DNA of 50,007 bases from NCBI GenBank assembly GCA_002803225.1, contig NXFV01001550.1, forward strand, positions 1-50,007. Reading direction: 5' to 3'. This DNA comes from Gamarada debralockiae (lineage: Eukaryota > Ascomycota > Leotiomycetes > Helotiales > Hyphodiscaceae). The translations under genes and the position numbers were made by a program. Within the stretch, counting starts at the first letter, position 1; every line of letters starts with the position of its first letter. Shown here one piece after another: positions 1 through 9,949 of the stretch. The notes below the pieces were generated by a model, which saw only the letters and a program-made list of their open reading frames with translations, made no database searches and was not told the origin of the DNA.

Positions 1-322
1 CCATTCTCCGACATGCCGTAAACGTCTCTTCGGACCAGTACGCAACGTTGTCGTTGGGTCCCCAGAGGGACAGCGCATCCGACACGAACTGCATAACCAT
101 GTTGAATAGGTTAGGGAGCATGTTTTCGAGACCAGCCGGTCCTTTAGACTGCCAAGTGGCATCTGGATCTGTAATTTCAGTAATCTTTTCGATGATTGAT
201 TGGCCTAGGCTTCCAGCATTCCCATGGTGGGACGATTTGGTGGCGGTGAAGGCGACGGCGAGGACGCACCAGCGACCCGGAGGGGAGTCGGAGGGTATAG
301 TCGTACCCGTCGCGATCCAGGC
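1..322 (-). CDS. Partial unknown protein, 3' part beyond left edge
   Basis: I do not recognise the family. On the minus strand an open frame enters at about 322 and runs off the left edge without a stop. It encodes about 106 residues of well-mixed, protein-like sequence (for example SLGQSIIEKITEI and LPNLFNMVMQFVSDALSLWG) with no low-complexity bias. An in-frame TAA lies just upstream and no ATG follows it, so this is most likely an internal exon entered at the acceptor GAAAG|CC near 322. A candidate upstream exon lies in the minus-strand ORF beginning near 708. Its donor G|GTAAAA near 549 would join in phase, giving a 225-nt intron, but nothing else supports that exon. The open frame is seen; the exon structure is inference. 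Function cannot be assigned. Confidence 0.5.
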
Positions 323-1156
323 TTTCGATTGATGTTAATTATTGATGTTCTCTTCGGACAATCTATTATTCTGCGAACAAAATTAAGAGCTGATACTGTA
401 TCCAGTTGCAGATGGTGGGACTGATGATGACTGAATCTTTCCTGCCATCGTTCCGAGCAGAGCTGGCTGTGAAAGGATAATTCCGATTCTGCAGGGATAT
501 CGTCTGCGTTTGTCCAAGAGAATAAGTAGACATAAGCTGAATTGGTTTTACCAGCCTCACAAGGGTGATGTGTCAGGAATACGTGGTGATCCGGGGGAAT
601 ATTCGTTTTGGGATCACGCAGCAACAAAACTTGCCCCTCAGTTGACGTCCTCGTGATACGAGGCTGACTCTTTCTCAACTCCAAATGCGACTTGTTTCCC
701 AGGTTCAACCCAACTTAGCGTTGGTCACCGTTGCCCCCGGCTTCTCGCAAGAGCCTTTTTCCGAGAGCAGAACTTTGGCCCATTACGCATCCCTCCATTC
801 GAGGGGGCCAAAATGGGTTCCATCACAATACTACGCAAAGGCGTAGGACAGGATCTATTAGATAGAAAGTTATTTAGTTAACGGTACGATCAATTAAACT
901 ATATAGCAGGATCACAATCTATTGACGCTTTCCCGCTCGGGGATGCGCTTTAACTTTATGTGTCCCGCAAAATGAATATACTTCTTTAGTTGTAATAATT
1001 TGAGAAGTCCGTGCCATCTTTCCCCCCAACCCTGAGAACAAAAGGAAAATGAAAGCCATTGCAGACGGGGACGGCAAAGACCCTGAGAATGTGATGACCA
1101 GAATGAAAATATCCACTTTTACTAGCGGGATCCGCTTTCACGAGTCCAAAAACATG
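323..1156. other. Spacer, possible upstream exon only
   Basis: Apart from the uncertain upstream exon of the left-edge gene (minus strand, roughly 549-708) I see no supported gene. From about 840 the sequence becomes AT-rich and short ORFs on both strands have no recognisable content. Confidence 0.4.
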
Positions 1157-1160
1157 GGTA

Positions 1161-1377
1161 CACCAGGGGTTGACAGAATTCGTGCACCACTTCAAAAAAA
1201 GACGCTACCACAGCTCTCCAAGAAACTATTTATATCGAAAACTTTTGGGTATAAAATTTGAAGGCGCCTTTTTTATGATGAAACCGGTGTATTTTATAGT
1301 TCATTTGGACTTTGCATTGTAAAGTAATTAAGAGTTGGATTTTTGAAGTGGTGCACCAATTCTGTCAACCCCTGGTG
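1161..1377. mobile_element. 217-bp MITE with 38-bp terminal inverted repeats
   Basis: Bases 1161-1198 (CACCAGGGGTTGACAGAATT...) and the reverse complement of 1340-1377 are identical over 38 bp except one position (C at 1181 against G). The element is flanked by a direct GGTA at 1157-1160 and 1378-1381, a plausible 4-bp target duplication; alternatively only TA was duplicated and the ends drifted. The 141-bp interior is AT-rich and has no ORF, so this is a non-autonomous DNA transposon. The first nine bases of its termini, CACCAGGGG, also begin the palindromic element at 42408, suggesting a shared family. Confidence 0.85.
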
Positions 1378-2387
1378 GGTATGTCATCATTAATGACGCC
1401 ACCAAAAAAGGCTCAGCAATCCTCACGAACTTCTCGTCAATGCCCATATATCGCAAGAATCAAGGAATGCCTCCAGGATTCGGTCAAGAGTTAGACCGAA
1501 AGTGGTTTTTGTAGATCAATGTCCTGTAATTGGCTGTAGAAGCAGTCTCTGGGTATAAAGATATATGACTCCTCTATAAGCAAACCAGTCTACTCTTGCT
1601 ATCCATCTCTATTTATCCTATGCATATTGATTTGTATTCGTAGTAAAAATATAGCGCAACAACGCGATCACTGTTTGCTAGAAGCCTTCTCCGATGCAAC
1701 CGTTGCATTGTATTACAGTGAGAAAGACAACAAGATGACAACTTCACTTCTACGTCTGGAATGTCGTAGTAGAAAATTTGTGTTGGGTTTGCATATTTGA
1801 GAGCAGCTAGCTAATCGATAGCAAGACTTTTCACATTATGCAGACCAACTGTTCATGTACATTCATCTCAGATCTGCCTAGTGAAATTATGATTCCTTGC
1901 TCAAGCAGATCGGCTCATCCGGCATTGACCACTCCTGCACACGTCTCCTGTATATCCATACCCGTCAGAGCAAATGTGCGTTAGCGGCATCAATGCGCTG
2001 GCAACATTGGTGCATAGGGCTTCAATTGCACAACTCGGCCGGGCCGCTACCGCTCAATTCGCAGAAAGGTAGCTGTGTCGTCGTCTTCGATAATCAGTGG
2101 TTGAAGTATGCTTGCAGTTCGCTAGCTGGTATAGCTGACGCGGAATATTTATGACCCATAGACTTTAAAACGGCCCGCACCACAGTTACTAACTATTAGG
2201 GATGGCAAAAAGAATAATGGGAGAGACAAGGAGATCTTGCCGAGGTTATGATTCCAGTGTCAATCCCTTAATCAAGAATAGGAGGGAGGTACGATATACC
2301 TAATAACTGCTAAGTTACAGAATTCAACTTTAGAAATTGCTCAAATCTTAGTTTGCTAAACGTTTGTTCAAACCAGACAGTATTCTG
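1378..2387. other. AT-rich spacer with no supported gene
   Basis: Short ORFs on both strands (for example 1897-2154, plus) have no coding-like composition or recognisable motif. The first part abuts the MITE. Nothing else seen. Confidence 0.5.
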
Positions 2388-2815
2388 TCATCTAGAAAAT
2401 CCTGTGAAGACCTTCGACATCTTAAATTCCATCAATGCTGAGAGCTCTATGAGTCGATCTCTCGCCTTGGTAGCGTATTCCGTTTTCGAATTTTCTATTA
2501 AAATTTCCACCGACGACCACCTATCAAAATCAGACATTTTCAGCCAGGTCTAGACAGGAAGGATGAGATTACTCTTGAACAAGAATCAAACTCTCAGCGC
2601 CATCTTTAACATTGATTTCTTGACTACAAAGCCATCTCTTACAGGCTGGCATTCCTTTATAACGCTCTGCTCCTTCTTTGCAAATAGCTATTATCTAAAG
2701 GCATGACTGAGTAAAATGTTATGATTTCGATCTCAGTTGAGTTGATGCTTACTTCGTCGAGATTTCCCGGTTTGGGGGTAAGGAGCACTAGCATTTGGAC
2801 TGTATCTGAAGCCAT
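2388..2815 (-). CDS. ABM-type (antibiotic biosynthesis monooxygenase-like) small protein, 3 exons
   Basis: Three exons join in frame: 2753-2815, 2573-2694 and 2388-2520, with introns of 58 nt (GTAAGC...TTTAG) and 52 nt (GTAATC...GATAG). The product is 105 aa, the usual size of single-domain dimeric alpha+beta-barrel ABM proteins. The start VQMLVLLTPKPGNLDE is the expected first strand and helix, ESLILVQEW matches the central strand, and the protein ends in GFSR, as many fungal members end in a GF-S/A-R motif. Known members act on polyketide or aromatic substrates as cofactor-free oxygenases, or are simply barrel proteins of unknown role. It lies about 760 bp downstream of a FAD monooxygenase on the same strand, a pairing common in tailoring loci. 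Family placement is by eye; the exact substrate is unknown. Confidence 0.62.
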
Positions 2816-3578
2816 TTTGACAAAATAGAGCTTTGAGGTAATTTAGATATTCAATAAGTCTTTAAATTTTGTTATAGAAAGAGGATTTGTACTCTCGTGT
2901 TGCCTTATATACTCTATAGATCTAGTGATCATCACGTCAGCTGCTCGTAATCGCATGCTTCGATTGCCAGAATATCAAACTGTTTGAAGCTACTATGTAT
3001 GTTTAGACTAGGGTGCTTCTAAAAATAGAGTTATGACGCGTACCACTTGGGACATAGGGTATTTAAGTGGGGTTGATCTCCTTTCGCTAGCAACGACTGC
3101 TATATCCTCGATGACACGTCATACATGCAAGCGAGGTAATATTACGCTGGGAGTTAGGGTTTAGGGCATATAATTGGCGCTTGCTCACAGAGAGCAGGCC
3201 CGTAAGTAAAACAAGAGGAGGCAGAGGTGCCTTCAGAGGCGCACTAAGCTGCTTCAACCTCTCCAAGCGCGTATTGAGAACAACGATGTATTTTCGGAAC
3301 AACTCTAATATCACAGCTGTACTAGGATCCTCCATATAAGATTTAGGTATAGCGCATAAACGGTAGCACCCTACCTATAGTTTACGATCAGAATCATCTT
3401 TTCCTCTTACGTGGGGTGATTGGGTCCCTACCTTAGCTCGATGACCCACACCTGGCTATAACTCCGCAGTTTTTGTATTTCAAAGGTTTGCTCCTAATCA
3501 TTCTGATAAAAGAAATTGAACGCCGTTATTGAAAATAGTTTCGCTATTAATTACTACTGTAGCAACTGATAATACGCC
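2816..3578. other. Spacer between ABM gene and FAD monooxygenase
   Basis: A minus-strand 82-aa ORF at 3087-3335 starts with ATG but matches nothing I know. Otherwise only AT-rich spacer that should hold the ABM promoter (near 2816) and the 3' end of the monooxygenase. Confidence 0.4.
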
Positions 3579-4994
3579 TCACTTTCCGGCAGGAGCCTTA
3601 CTTAGCCCCAACTTGGCCATTGGAGAGTTTAATAGGGCCTCATAATTCAAGGCCATCTGACAGGCCTGGTAAGAAAGTAAAACTTCGGGGGCTGTTCGCT
3701 TTATCATCTCGTCTTGATACCGACCGATGTGTTTCGCCTGGGCTGGAAGCTTCGGAGGAGTATCTCTACTCGTAACATTAGTGGCAGCTCTATTGTCTAC
3801 TATTGCTTGATCCGCAGCTTTTTCTATTTCGACCACAGCATTCACAATCGATGCGACATCTTGCAGCCCCATACTCAGATTCTGAGCCCGACTCGGGATC
3901 ATTGGATGAGCGGCATCGCCCGCCAAGGTAATCCGGCCGCTATAATCGTCCCATGGAACAGGGACCCATTGACGTCCGGAGTCAAGAGGAATGTCGATGT
4001 CTTCACGGATGTGAAGGGCAGCGGACTGCCATGGGTCGACAAACTGGGCGCCGCACCTCTTCACGAATTCAACCCGGGATTTTGCGTTCTTTAGAACCTC
4101 ATCTGGAGGGAATCTTGAGTTTTTAAACACCATTAGGTTCTGGAATTGCGACGAATCGGAAATAGGAGAAGATGAAGAGCCTTGAGTTACGTTAACCGGT
4201 GCGATGAGATAGTACATTTCGAGATCTGGGTGATGACAGATGTTGCCTAGCGGAGAGCTTTGATAGATAGATTGGGCCACCTCTACCGGGTAAGTCGTGG
4301 AAAAATTCAGCATTGAGATTGATGTTTCGAAGAGCTTGCCTTTCGACGAAGATGAGGTAAAAAGGAGTTCTCGAACACGAGAGTGGGCTCCATCGCTGCC
4401 AATAATAAGGCTTCCATCGTAACTTGAGCCGTCCTCAAACACCGCTGTCACCTTACCATAGTCCTGACCTGGCTCATCAAGATGAATGGATTTTAGAGCC
4501 TTGCCGTATTTGATGGGGACGCATTCTTTCAGCCATGCCCTCATCTTCTGCCGAGATACTCGAGGCGGGTGCTTGGTCGGAATGTTGAAAATAGGCTCTC
4601 CTGTCTTGCTGTTGTAGTAAAATCTCTGTCCGTCATAGCTGTCTCTATCGAATAACGGATCTACCATAATTTCTTGCATGCGGTTTAGAAGACCCGGTGG
4701 TAAGATTGAATGAAAGTATGCATCACCTCAGGATAATGACATGCTCCATTCCCGACTTCGATCAAATTTCTCTTCTGTATGTTTCTCGAAGACTGTATAG
4801 GATATTGCTTCCTTGGGGGCGTGTTAGGGATTCTGATATCAAAACGGACCGATCCTTCCAGAGAAAGCTGTCCACCTACCTTCTTGAGCCCTTGAGCGAG
4901 AGCGAGACCAGTACAGCCTGATCGAAATATTAGCTATAGCTAGACAACACGTTGAGGTCTGGCAAATACCTGCTCCAATAATTAAGACGTGCAT
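3579..4994 (-). pseudogene. Group A FAD-dependent monooxygenase, interrupted by one in-frame stop
   Basis: Exons 4970-4994, 4880-4917 and 3579-4811 (introns 52 and 68 nt) give a 430-residue frame with the complete set of flavin motifs of the salicylate-hydroxylase-like family (FAD_binding_3). The N-terminal dinucleotide fold is MHVLIIGAGCTGLALAQGL. The DG motif is IGSDGAHSRVR and the GD motif is GDAAHPMIPSRAQN. Codon 49 (4728-4730) is TGA in a context where tryptophan is expected: WSMSLS*GDAYFHSILPPG. The frame continues intact on both sides, so the break is a single G-to-A change on the coding strand. As read, the product would be 48 residues and inactive. Skipping the stop with an intron would need a GTCATT donor and would remove conserved residues, so I prefer a nonsense mutation or a sequencing error. 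It sits between the ABM gene and the divergent SDR. Confidence 0.8.
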
Positions 4995-5107
4995 CTTAAC
5001 GTATAGTCTTATGAAATACAGCGGATATTGTCAGATGAATGAGTATATTCGATTAAAGAGAGAATAGAAGAGGAGCTGAGGTCTAAGTACAAGGAAATAG
5101 GTGTAGA

Positions 5108-5115
5108 TGACGTCA
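5108..5115. promoter_or_regulatory. CRE-like TGACGTCA palindrome
   Basis: A perfect TGACGTCA lies 114 bp upstream of the FAD monooxygenase start codon. This is the consensus of fungal ATF/CREB-type bZIP factors such as AtfA. The site is seen; its use is inference. Confidence 0.35.
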
Positions 5116-5465
5116 AGACTATTCCAAACTGAGCCCAAACTAACAAATACGTGGCTTCATAACAAGTTACACTATAATACTTACTATAGTAGATAAGCTG
5201 ACTGCTGATAAGAACCCTGACATGAAGAAATACTAGGTGAAGAAATGTACGTACAGTAACTGAATCCTCGATTATACTTGTGCTTTTATCGTACCAGCTA
5301 CAAATGGAAATATAACTAAACCCCTGTGATCGGGTGCTGCGAGACTAGCTCTAGGGGTACCCAGTGAAGGTGGAACCAAATGGTTATTCTTGATCAAGAA
5401 GGGATCGTCTTATCCGGGGGATGCCGAAGTCTTTGCGAAGGTCTATTATTACACTTAACCAAAGC

Positions 5466-5477
5466 CGGTTAATTCCG
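5466..5477. promoter_or_regulatory. CGG-N6-CCG candidate Zn2Cys6 site
   Basis: CGGTTAATTCCG is an inverted pair of CGG triplets with a 6-bp spacer, the architecture bound by some Zn(II)2Cys6 dimers such as Ppr1/UaY. It lies about 470 bp upstream of the monooxygenase start. A single occurrence by chance is quite possible. Confidence 0.25.
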
Positions 5478-5695
5478 TATGAAGATCCTTGTCAAAAGCA
5501 AGTTGAAAAGTTCACTTGAAGGGGAAGCCAGTTTCGCAAACGACTGATATTGTTTCGTCCTTAATATCGCTCGGGAGCGATTTAAAGCAAGGGAAGACAT
5601 TAGGCTCAGGTCAGCTTATATGAAGCGAGTACGGTCCGAAACGGGAATAGTCTCTAGCGGCATGCTAGTCTGATTGATGTTTCGCCTGAAGCTAA

Positions 5696-5918
5696 TCCAA
5701 ATGCAGAACGTATTCGCTTCACTTGCCGTTGACTTCAAGACTGGAGAACTAAAGACTCTGTGACTACTGATTTCTAAGCCGCATATCAATCAAAAGTTAA
5801 CATTGTTTCCCACAGCAGGGTACGTACACAGCTACTCCAGATGCAGAACGTATTCGCTTCACTGGCCTTTGACTTCAAGACTGGAGAACTAAAGACTCTG
5901 TGACTACTGATTTCTAAG
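5696..5918 (+). repeat. Two direct copies of an ~83-bp sequence, 140 bp apart
   Basis: Bases 5696-5778 and 5836-5918 are near-identical direct repeats: ATGCAGAACGTATTCGCTTC at 5701 and 5841, followed by GACTTCAAGACTGGAGAACT and onward in both. They differ at only a few positions. Each copy holds an ATG-started 20-codon reading frame ending in TGA, but there is no sign that it is translated. The 57-bp stretch between the copies is unrelated. Confidence 0.85.
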
Positions 5919-6187
5919 TCTTATACTGTCTGCTACTTTGTTTCCATTAGGGGCACTGTAATCTCATCAGTTCAGGTTCAACTTGAGTGATATTTGTAAT
6001 CTTCCACAGCGTTATGCCACCTGCGGCAATGGGTGAGCGAGAACCCTTTCCTTGCCAGGGCCAGCGAGAATTCAACTTTTACAAGGAGACCAAATCCGCG
6101 ATACCTCCTCGACGATTGCAATCGTATACGTTCGATCAGCAGGGGTCTCATTTCCATTGCTACCTATGCATGTAGGCTTCGGCGAAT

Positions 6188-6207
6188 GTGGCCGTTACAA
6201 CGGCCAC
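6188..6207. repeat. Perfect 8-bp-arm hairpin
   Basis: GTGGCCGT-TACA-ACGGCCAC is an exact inverted repeat with a 4-nt loop, immediately to the left of the TA-flanked MITE. It is GC-rich within an AT-richer spacer. Role unknown. Confidence 0.6.
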
Positions 6208-6220
6208 ATCTGCCATACTA

Positions 6221-6406
6221 CAGTAAAACCTCGTTATAAGGATACTTGATATAAGGATACCCTACTAAAATCCTTGGTAATAAGGATCGATCCTCTGGTC
6301 CCGCAGGGATTATTTTTGGTGAAGCCTACCAAAAAGCTAAGGATATCCTCTTGATATCCTTAATTTTTCCCGGTCCCAAGGGTATCCTTATATCGAGTTT
6401 TTACTG
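6221..6406. mobile_element. 186-bp Tc1/pogo-type MITE with TA target duplication
   Basis: The left end CAGTAAAACCTCGTTATAAG and the reverse complement of the right end (CAGTAAAAACTCGATATAAG) form terminal inverted repeats of about 28 bp continuing through GGATAC. TA dinucleotides flank both ends (6219-6220 and 6407-6408), the hallmark of Tc1/mariner-pogo insertion. The motif TATAAGGATA/TATCCTTA recurs inside. There is no ORF, so it needs a transposase from elsewhere. Confidence 0.85.
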
Positions 6407-6588
6407 TATGTCGCTCTTCAGGGCTAATTTCGCTAGGTACCTATTCTAACCCGGCGAAAATGGCAGTAAGCAGTCTTATATATAATGGTCGAGTGCGTTC
6501 TTAATTTAAGCAAACTTCCATTTCTCAGCACTTACCACTTCTCACTTTTTCCTACATCACCCTCATTCTCAATTCTACGCAAAGCAAA

Positions 6589-7323
6589 ATGGCGACGCCT
6601 GCGAAACAAACCGTCGCACTAATATCGGGTGCCAACACAGGCATCGGACTTGCTACAGCAATCCAGCTTGCCCAGGATCACAGATACCACGTCGTCATCG
6701 GGTCACGAAATGCAGTAGCAGGACAAGACCCTGCAGCTTCCCTGGTAGCCAAAGGCCTCCCAGTTTCCTCTGTCCAGCTTGACATCTCCTCAGACGAGTC
6801 TATCGCCACAGCTGTAAGCTCCATCGATCGCGAATTTGGGGCCCTAGATGTCCTGATTAACAACGCGGGTGTTGTCCTTGACTACAACGGTCTGTCACCA
6901 CGAGAACTCTTTACCCAGACTTTAAGCACCAACGTCACTGGAACAGCCTGCTTGACTGAAGCATGCTTGCCTCTACTTCGCAAATCGAAGCTTCCACGCG
7001 TTGTATTTGTCTCGAGCCTGATGGGATCCCTCTCTACAGCGACGAATAAGGAGACCTTTTTTTATAGCATGGACTTCAAGGCTTATGATTCCAGCAAGGC
7101 GGCGTTGAATATGTTGGCTCTTAATTATGCTAGAATTCTGGACGATGTTGGTGGTATGGTAAATGCAGTGTGTCCTGGGGTGGTCAAGACGAAGATGACG
7201 AATTACAATCCAATGGGGACGTCGACAGAAGTGGGAGCGAAAAGAATCGTTGAATTGGCTACTCTTGCAGAGGGAGGGCCAAGTTTCACCTTTTCTAATC
7301 AAAATGGGGAAATCCCTTGGTAG
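6589..7323 (+). CDS. Short-chain dehydrogenase/reductase (SDR)
   Basis: Single-exon gene of 244 aa, the normal length for a classical SDR. The dinucleotide-binding motif SGANTGIG (residues 13-20), NNAG (91-94) and the active-site Y-x-x-x-K (YDSSK, Tyr166) are all present, as is CPGVVKT after the active site, so the enzyme looks functional. The family reduces or oxidises carbonyl/alcohol groups with NAD(P)H; the pattern resembles carbonyl-reductase-like fungal SDRs. The start ATG is preceded by GCAAA, a good fungal context. It is transcribed away from the FAD monooxygenase and ABM genes across a 1.6-kb spacer, and could have been their partner in a tailoring pathway. Substrate unknown. Confidence 0.9.
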   Translation: MATPAKQTVALISGANTGIGLATAIQLAQDHRYHVVIGSRNAVAGQDPAASLVAKGLPVSSVQLDISSDESIATAVSSIDREFGALDVLINNAGVVLDYNGLSPRELFTQTLSTNVTGTACLTEACLPLLRKSKLPRVVFVSSLMGSLSTATNKETFFYSMDFKAYDSSKAALNMLALNYARILDDVGGMVNAVCPGVVKTKMTNYNPMGTSTEVGAKRIVELATLAEGGPSFTFSNQNGEIPW

Positions 7324-8979
7324 TGGACGAATTTGAAAGTGTGACGAAAGCGTTTGCAAGGATGCAGGAGAGATTATACGTTGCTGAGACGAGGCCGAAT
7401 GTGAATCATGGGGACGGTTACAATTGAACCTGGTCATATAGTACAAAGTGCCGTTTTGTAGCTTTAAATTCAACTGCCTCATTACCGTGCAGAACTACTG
7501 TTAGACCATGCTACTAACAAGATTTAACAGAGACCTTAAATTATCAACCCCCACGTTCCATTTTTCCAACTTCTGTGCATTCGAAGGCGTATACTCAGAC
7601 TGCTACGCATGAATCAAATCACCCAATGTTTCTAATTCGCTCGTTTGGAAGATACGGCTCGCTTGATACTCTGATTCTTATACAGGCTGTGTGTGCGCCT
7701 CCTAGAGAGCTTTTGAACAAGGAAGTGGCAGGCTTATATAGGTCTGTGACAGATCATATGACATTCTGGATTTAATGCAAACAACGCCACTAACGTCCCT
7801 CCCTGCGTAGCGAGACGCACACCATGCCGAGACAAATCCATAGTTTAGAAGTCTTAAGTTTTTTCTCGTAAGTATATGAAGTCATAGTTAATATACTATT
7901 ATTCTTCCATCGTTTCTCTACAAGGACTCGGTTTGCAGTGAGAAAATACCGCGGTCCTGATCATGCTGTCGATTCGTCCCGTCGATGGCGTCAAAAGCCA
8001 TTTTAACTACTCCCCCTGCTCTGTCACAAATATCGGCCTGTATTTGGATTTCGGGGCCATAACACGAAATTTGTCTCAAAAAAGAATACCGCCTCTGAGC
8101 TTTGAAGACACAGAGCATAGGAAAACATACATGCCGAATTTATCCGGACAAAGGAATTTGTGTGCATGAAGCGCCAGTGCACCAGTGGAATCAAAGCCCC
8201 AAATTTAATTTAATTTTAATTTTATTCTTATTTTTATTTTTGCAAAAATCCAGAACACGCAAGTTGCCTCGAAGTCTATCACCAGTATCACGCCTGTGAA
8301 TCCAGCCAACACCATTGAGCCTACACCGGACAGAGCGAGGCTGGGCGTATTGGGTGGGATTTCTTCGAGCTATAGTTTTAGTGGAGTCTACTGGGGAGCG
8401 CCCCCTTCGACAATTGGGATGTAAAGTAAGGAGGGCGCGCAGTGCTTGACGGAGAGGGAAGGCAACAATCTGCTTTTCGAATTGGATGCACGATGTCGGC
8501 GTTAAGACCATTCTATGCGCGCGAATACCGGATGATGGCAGAATGGGTTTCAAACACAATGGAGGATCTTATAAATGATGATCTTCTTTACCTGAGTCCC
8601 CGGCAACTTTGCGTTCAGAAGCCGCCATAGCAACAGCAAAAGAGCTCGGCACGTGATATTGGAATGTGACGATGACAGCTCCTAATCTATTAAAATCGCA
8701 CTTTCGGAGATGTTTGCACCCCAACCAAAGGGTATATTTAGTGTCGAGTGGACGAGAGTAATTTAATATTCACTCTACACCCGTAAAGTGGATATAAAGG
8801 CTTGGCACGTGACTCAGATGGCAGGAGAGGTTCCTACTCGTTAAGCGAGGACGAGCCTTGGCGCGATAGGCAACGACAACGGCCGGATTCCTTCCTCAGA
8901 ACTCCATTTTCCTTTCTACTTTTATTTCTACGATCCATTCTTTAAAATGGTTTCAAACTTCCACCGCTACGATAACTAA
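7324..8979. other. Long spacer without a supported gene
   Basis: This stretch holds an AT simple repeat (8197-8253) and a stretch around 8284-8495 (plus) that reads like eroded coding sequence broken by stops, with pieces such as TIEPTPDRARLGVLGG. Two GGCACGTGA motifs (near 8648 and 8804) lie upstream of the next gene. The CACGTG core is a bHLH-type site, but the role is unproven. No tRNA or complete ORF seen. Confidence 0.4.
8197..8253. repeat. AT-rich low-complexity tract (TTTAATTTTAAT type)
   Basis: A run made almost only of A and T with TTTAAT/TTTATT periodicity. A similar tract occurs at 47645-47690. Confidence 0.7.
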
Positions 8980-9949
8980 GTGAACATTATGCCCGCCCTA
9001 CTCGACCTCCCCCGCGAGTTGCGGGACAAAATACTCAGTCTTGTCATCGAGAGCCCAGCACCAGCACCACATAATCCCCTCACCACAAGCGATCGAACAG
9101 AACTTCATGACGTCAAGTACAAAGGCTGGTATGGAGGTGGCGGCGTCAAATACTCTACGCCAGAGAACAGAACAGATATTCATCCGATTCTTGTCAATCG
9201 CCAATTACGTACCGAAACACACGCCGCATTGAATATCCTCCATACCAAGCATTCTTACGAGTTGGACATCATGATCGTGGATGAGTGCGAGTTATGGCCA
9301 ATCTGGCTTTTGGTGCCAGCTCTGACTACTAGAGTTGACAAGGTGTACGCGATCTTCCGAAGCTTTGGATCAGTAAGGGGCGTCGCAGTGGTTTCTCTGG
9401 CGGCAATGGTGGACCTCCCATGATTACCTGGTGCTTCTACAGCATTCTAGAGCGATTCTTGCGAGTTGGAGCTAAAGGGCCTCAGGAGAAGGAGCACGAT
9501 GAACTGGTCAGCATCAACTCCTTGAGATGGATGTGCGTACTCCCGATGTGGGTTCCGATATGTTGGCACCGAAGGACATGTACCGCGTTGACAAGCTGCA
9601 CCGTCTAAGGAAAGAAAGCCAGATCAACTACATCATGCATCCGGAACGTATCGTCAATTTTATCGCCTCCGGGATCAAAACGCTTCTGGTAATGGGCTAC
9701 GATACCGCTATTCTTGGCGGGATACTGTTTGAGAGGATCGGAACTATCAGATTGATGCTAGATGGCGAGGTGCGTGAGGAGTGGGATCTCGCAAAGTTAC
9801 TCGCATCCATCCGCTTCAACGATTCCTTTGGACATATCCAGCCGAGAGAACGTCGTCCGGAGGTTTTCAAGAAATGGAAGAGCAGGGCTTACAAGACGAG
9901 AGTCAAACTGGGGTTGCCTGTTGTACCATTTGAAGAAGACACGAAGTAA
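8980..9949 (+). pseudogene. 2EXR/F-box-like fungal protein gene with two frameshifts
   Basis: The N-terminus (start at 8980 or 8989) reads LLDLPRELRDKILSLVIE, the opening of the fungal 2EXR/F-box-like family, and continues to about 9365 (FRSFG). The homologous continuation (RRSGFSGGNGGPPMITWCFY) is in another frame, and near 9525 the frame changes again to MDVRTPDVGSDML, which stays open to the TAA at 9947-9949. Both shifts equal loss of one base; the second fits a missing G in CTTG-AG. No intron with usable splice sites explains either. If repaired conceptually the protein would be about 320 aa. It is either a recent pseudogene or carries two sequence errors. Function of the family is unknown; a related intact gene lies 0.9 kb downstream. 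Confidence 0.65.

Larger units (their letters stand above)
4995..6588. other. Divergent promoter region between FAD monooxygenase and SDR
   Basis: This 1.6-kb spacer separates two head-to-head genes and holds both promoters. It contains a CRE-like site, a CGG-N6-CCG site, an 80-bp direct duplication, a perfect hairpin and a TA-flanked MITE, each listed separately. Overlapping short plus-strand ORFs at 5987-6249 lie partly inside the transposon and look non-coding. Confidence 0.6.

Noticed and set aside
2569..2815. ABM gene as a truncated pseudogene (two fragments only)
   Set aside because: A third exon (2388-2520) and in-phase introns restore a full-length 105-aa protein, so it is read as intact.
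3087..3335. 82-aa minus-strand ORF starting MEDPSTAV
   Set aside because: No domain, no convincing partner exon, and an AT-rich setting; chance ORF cannot be excluded.
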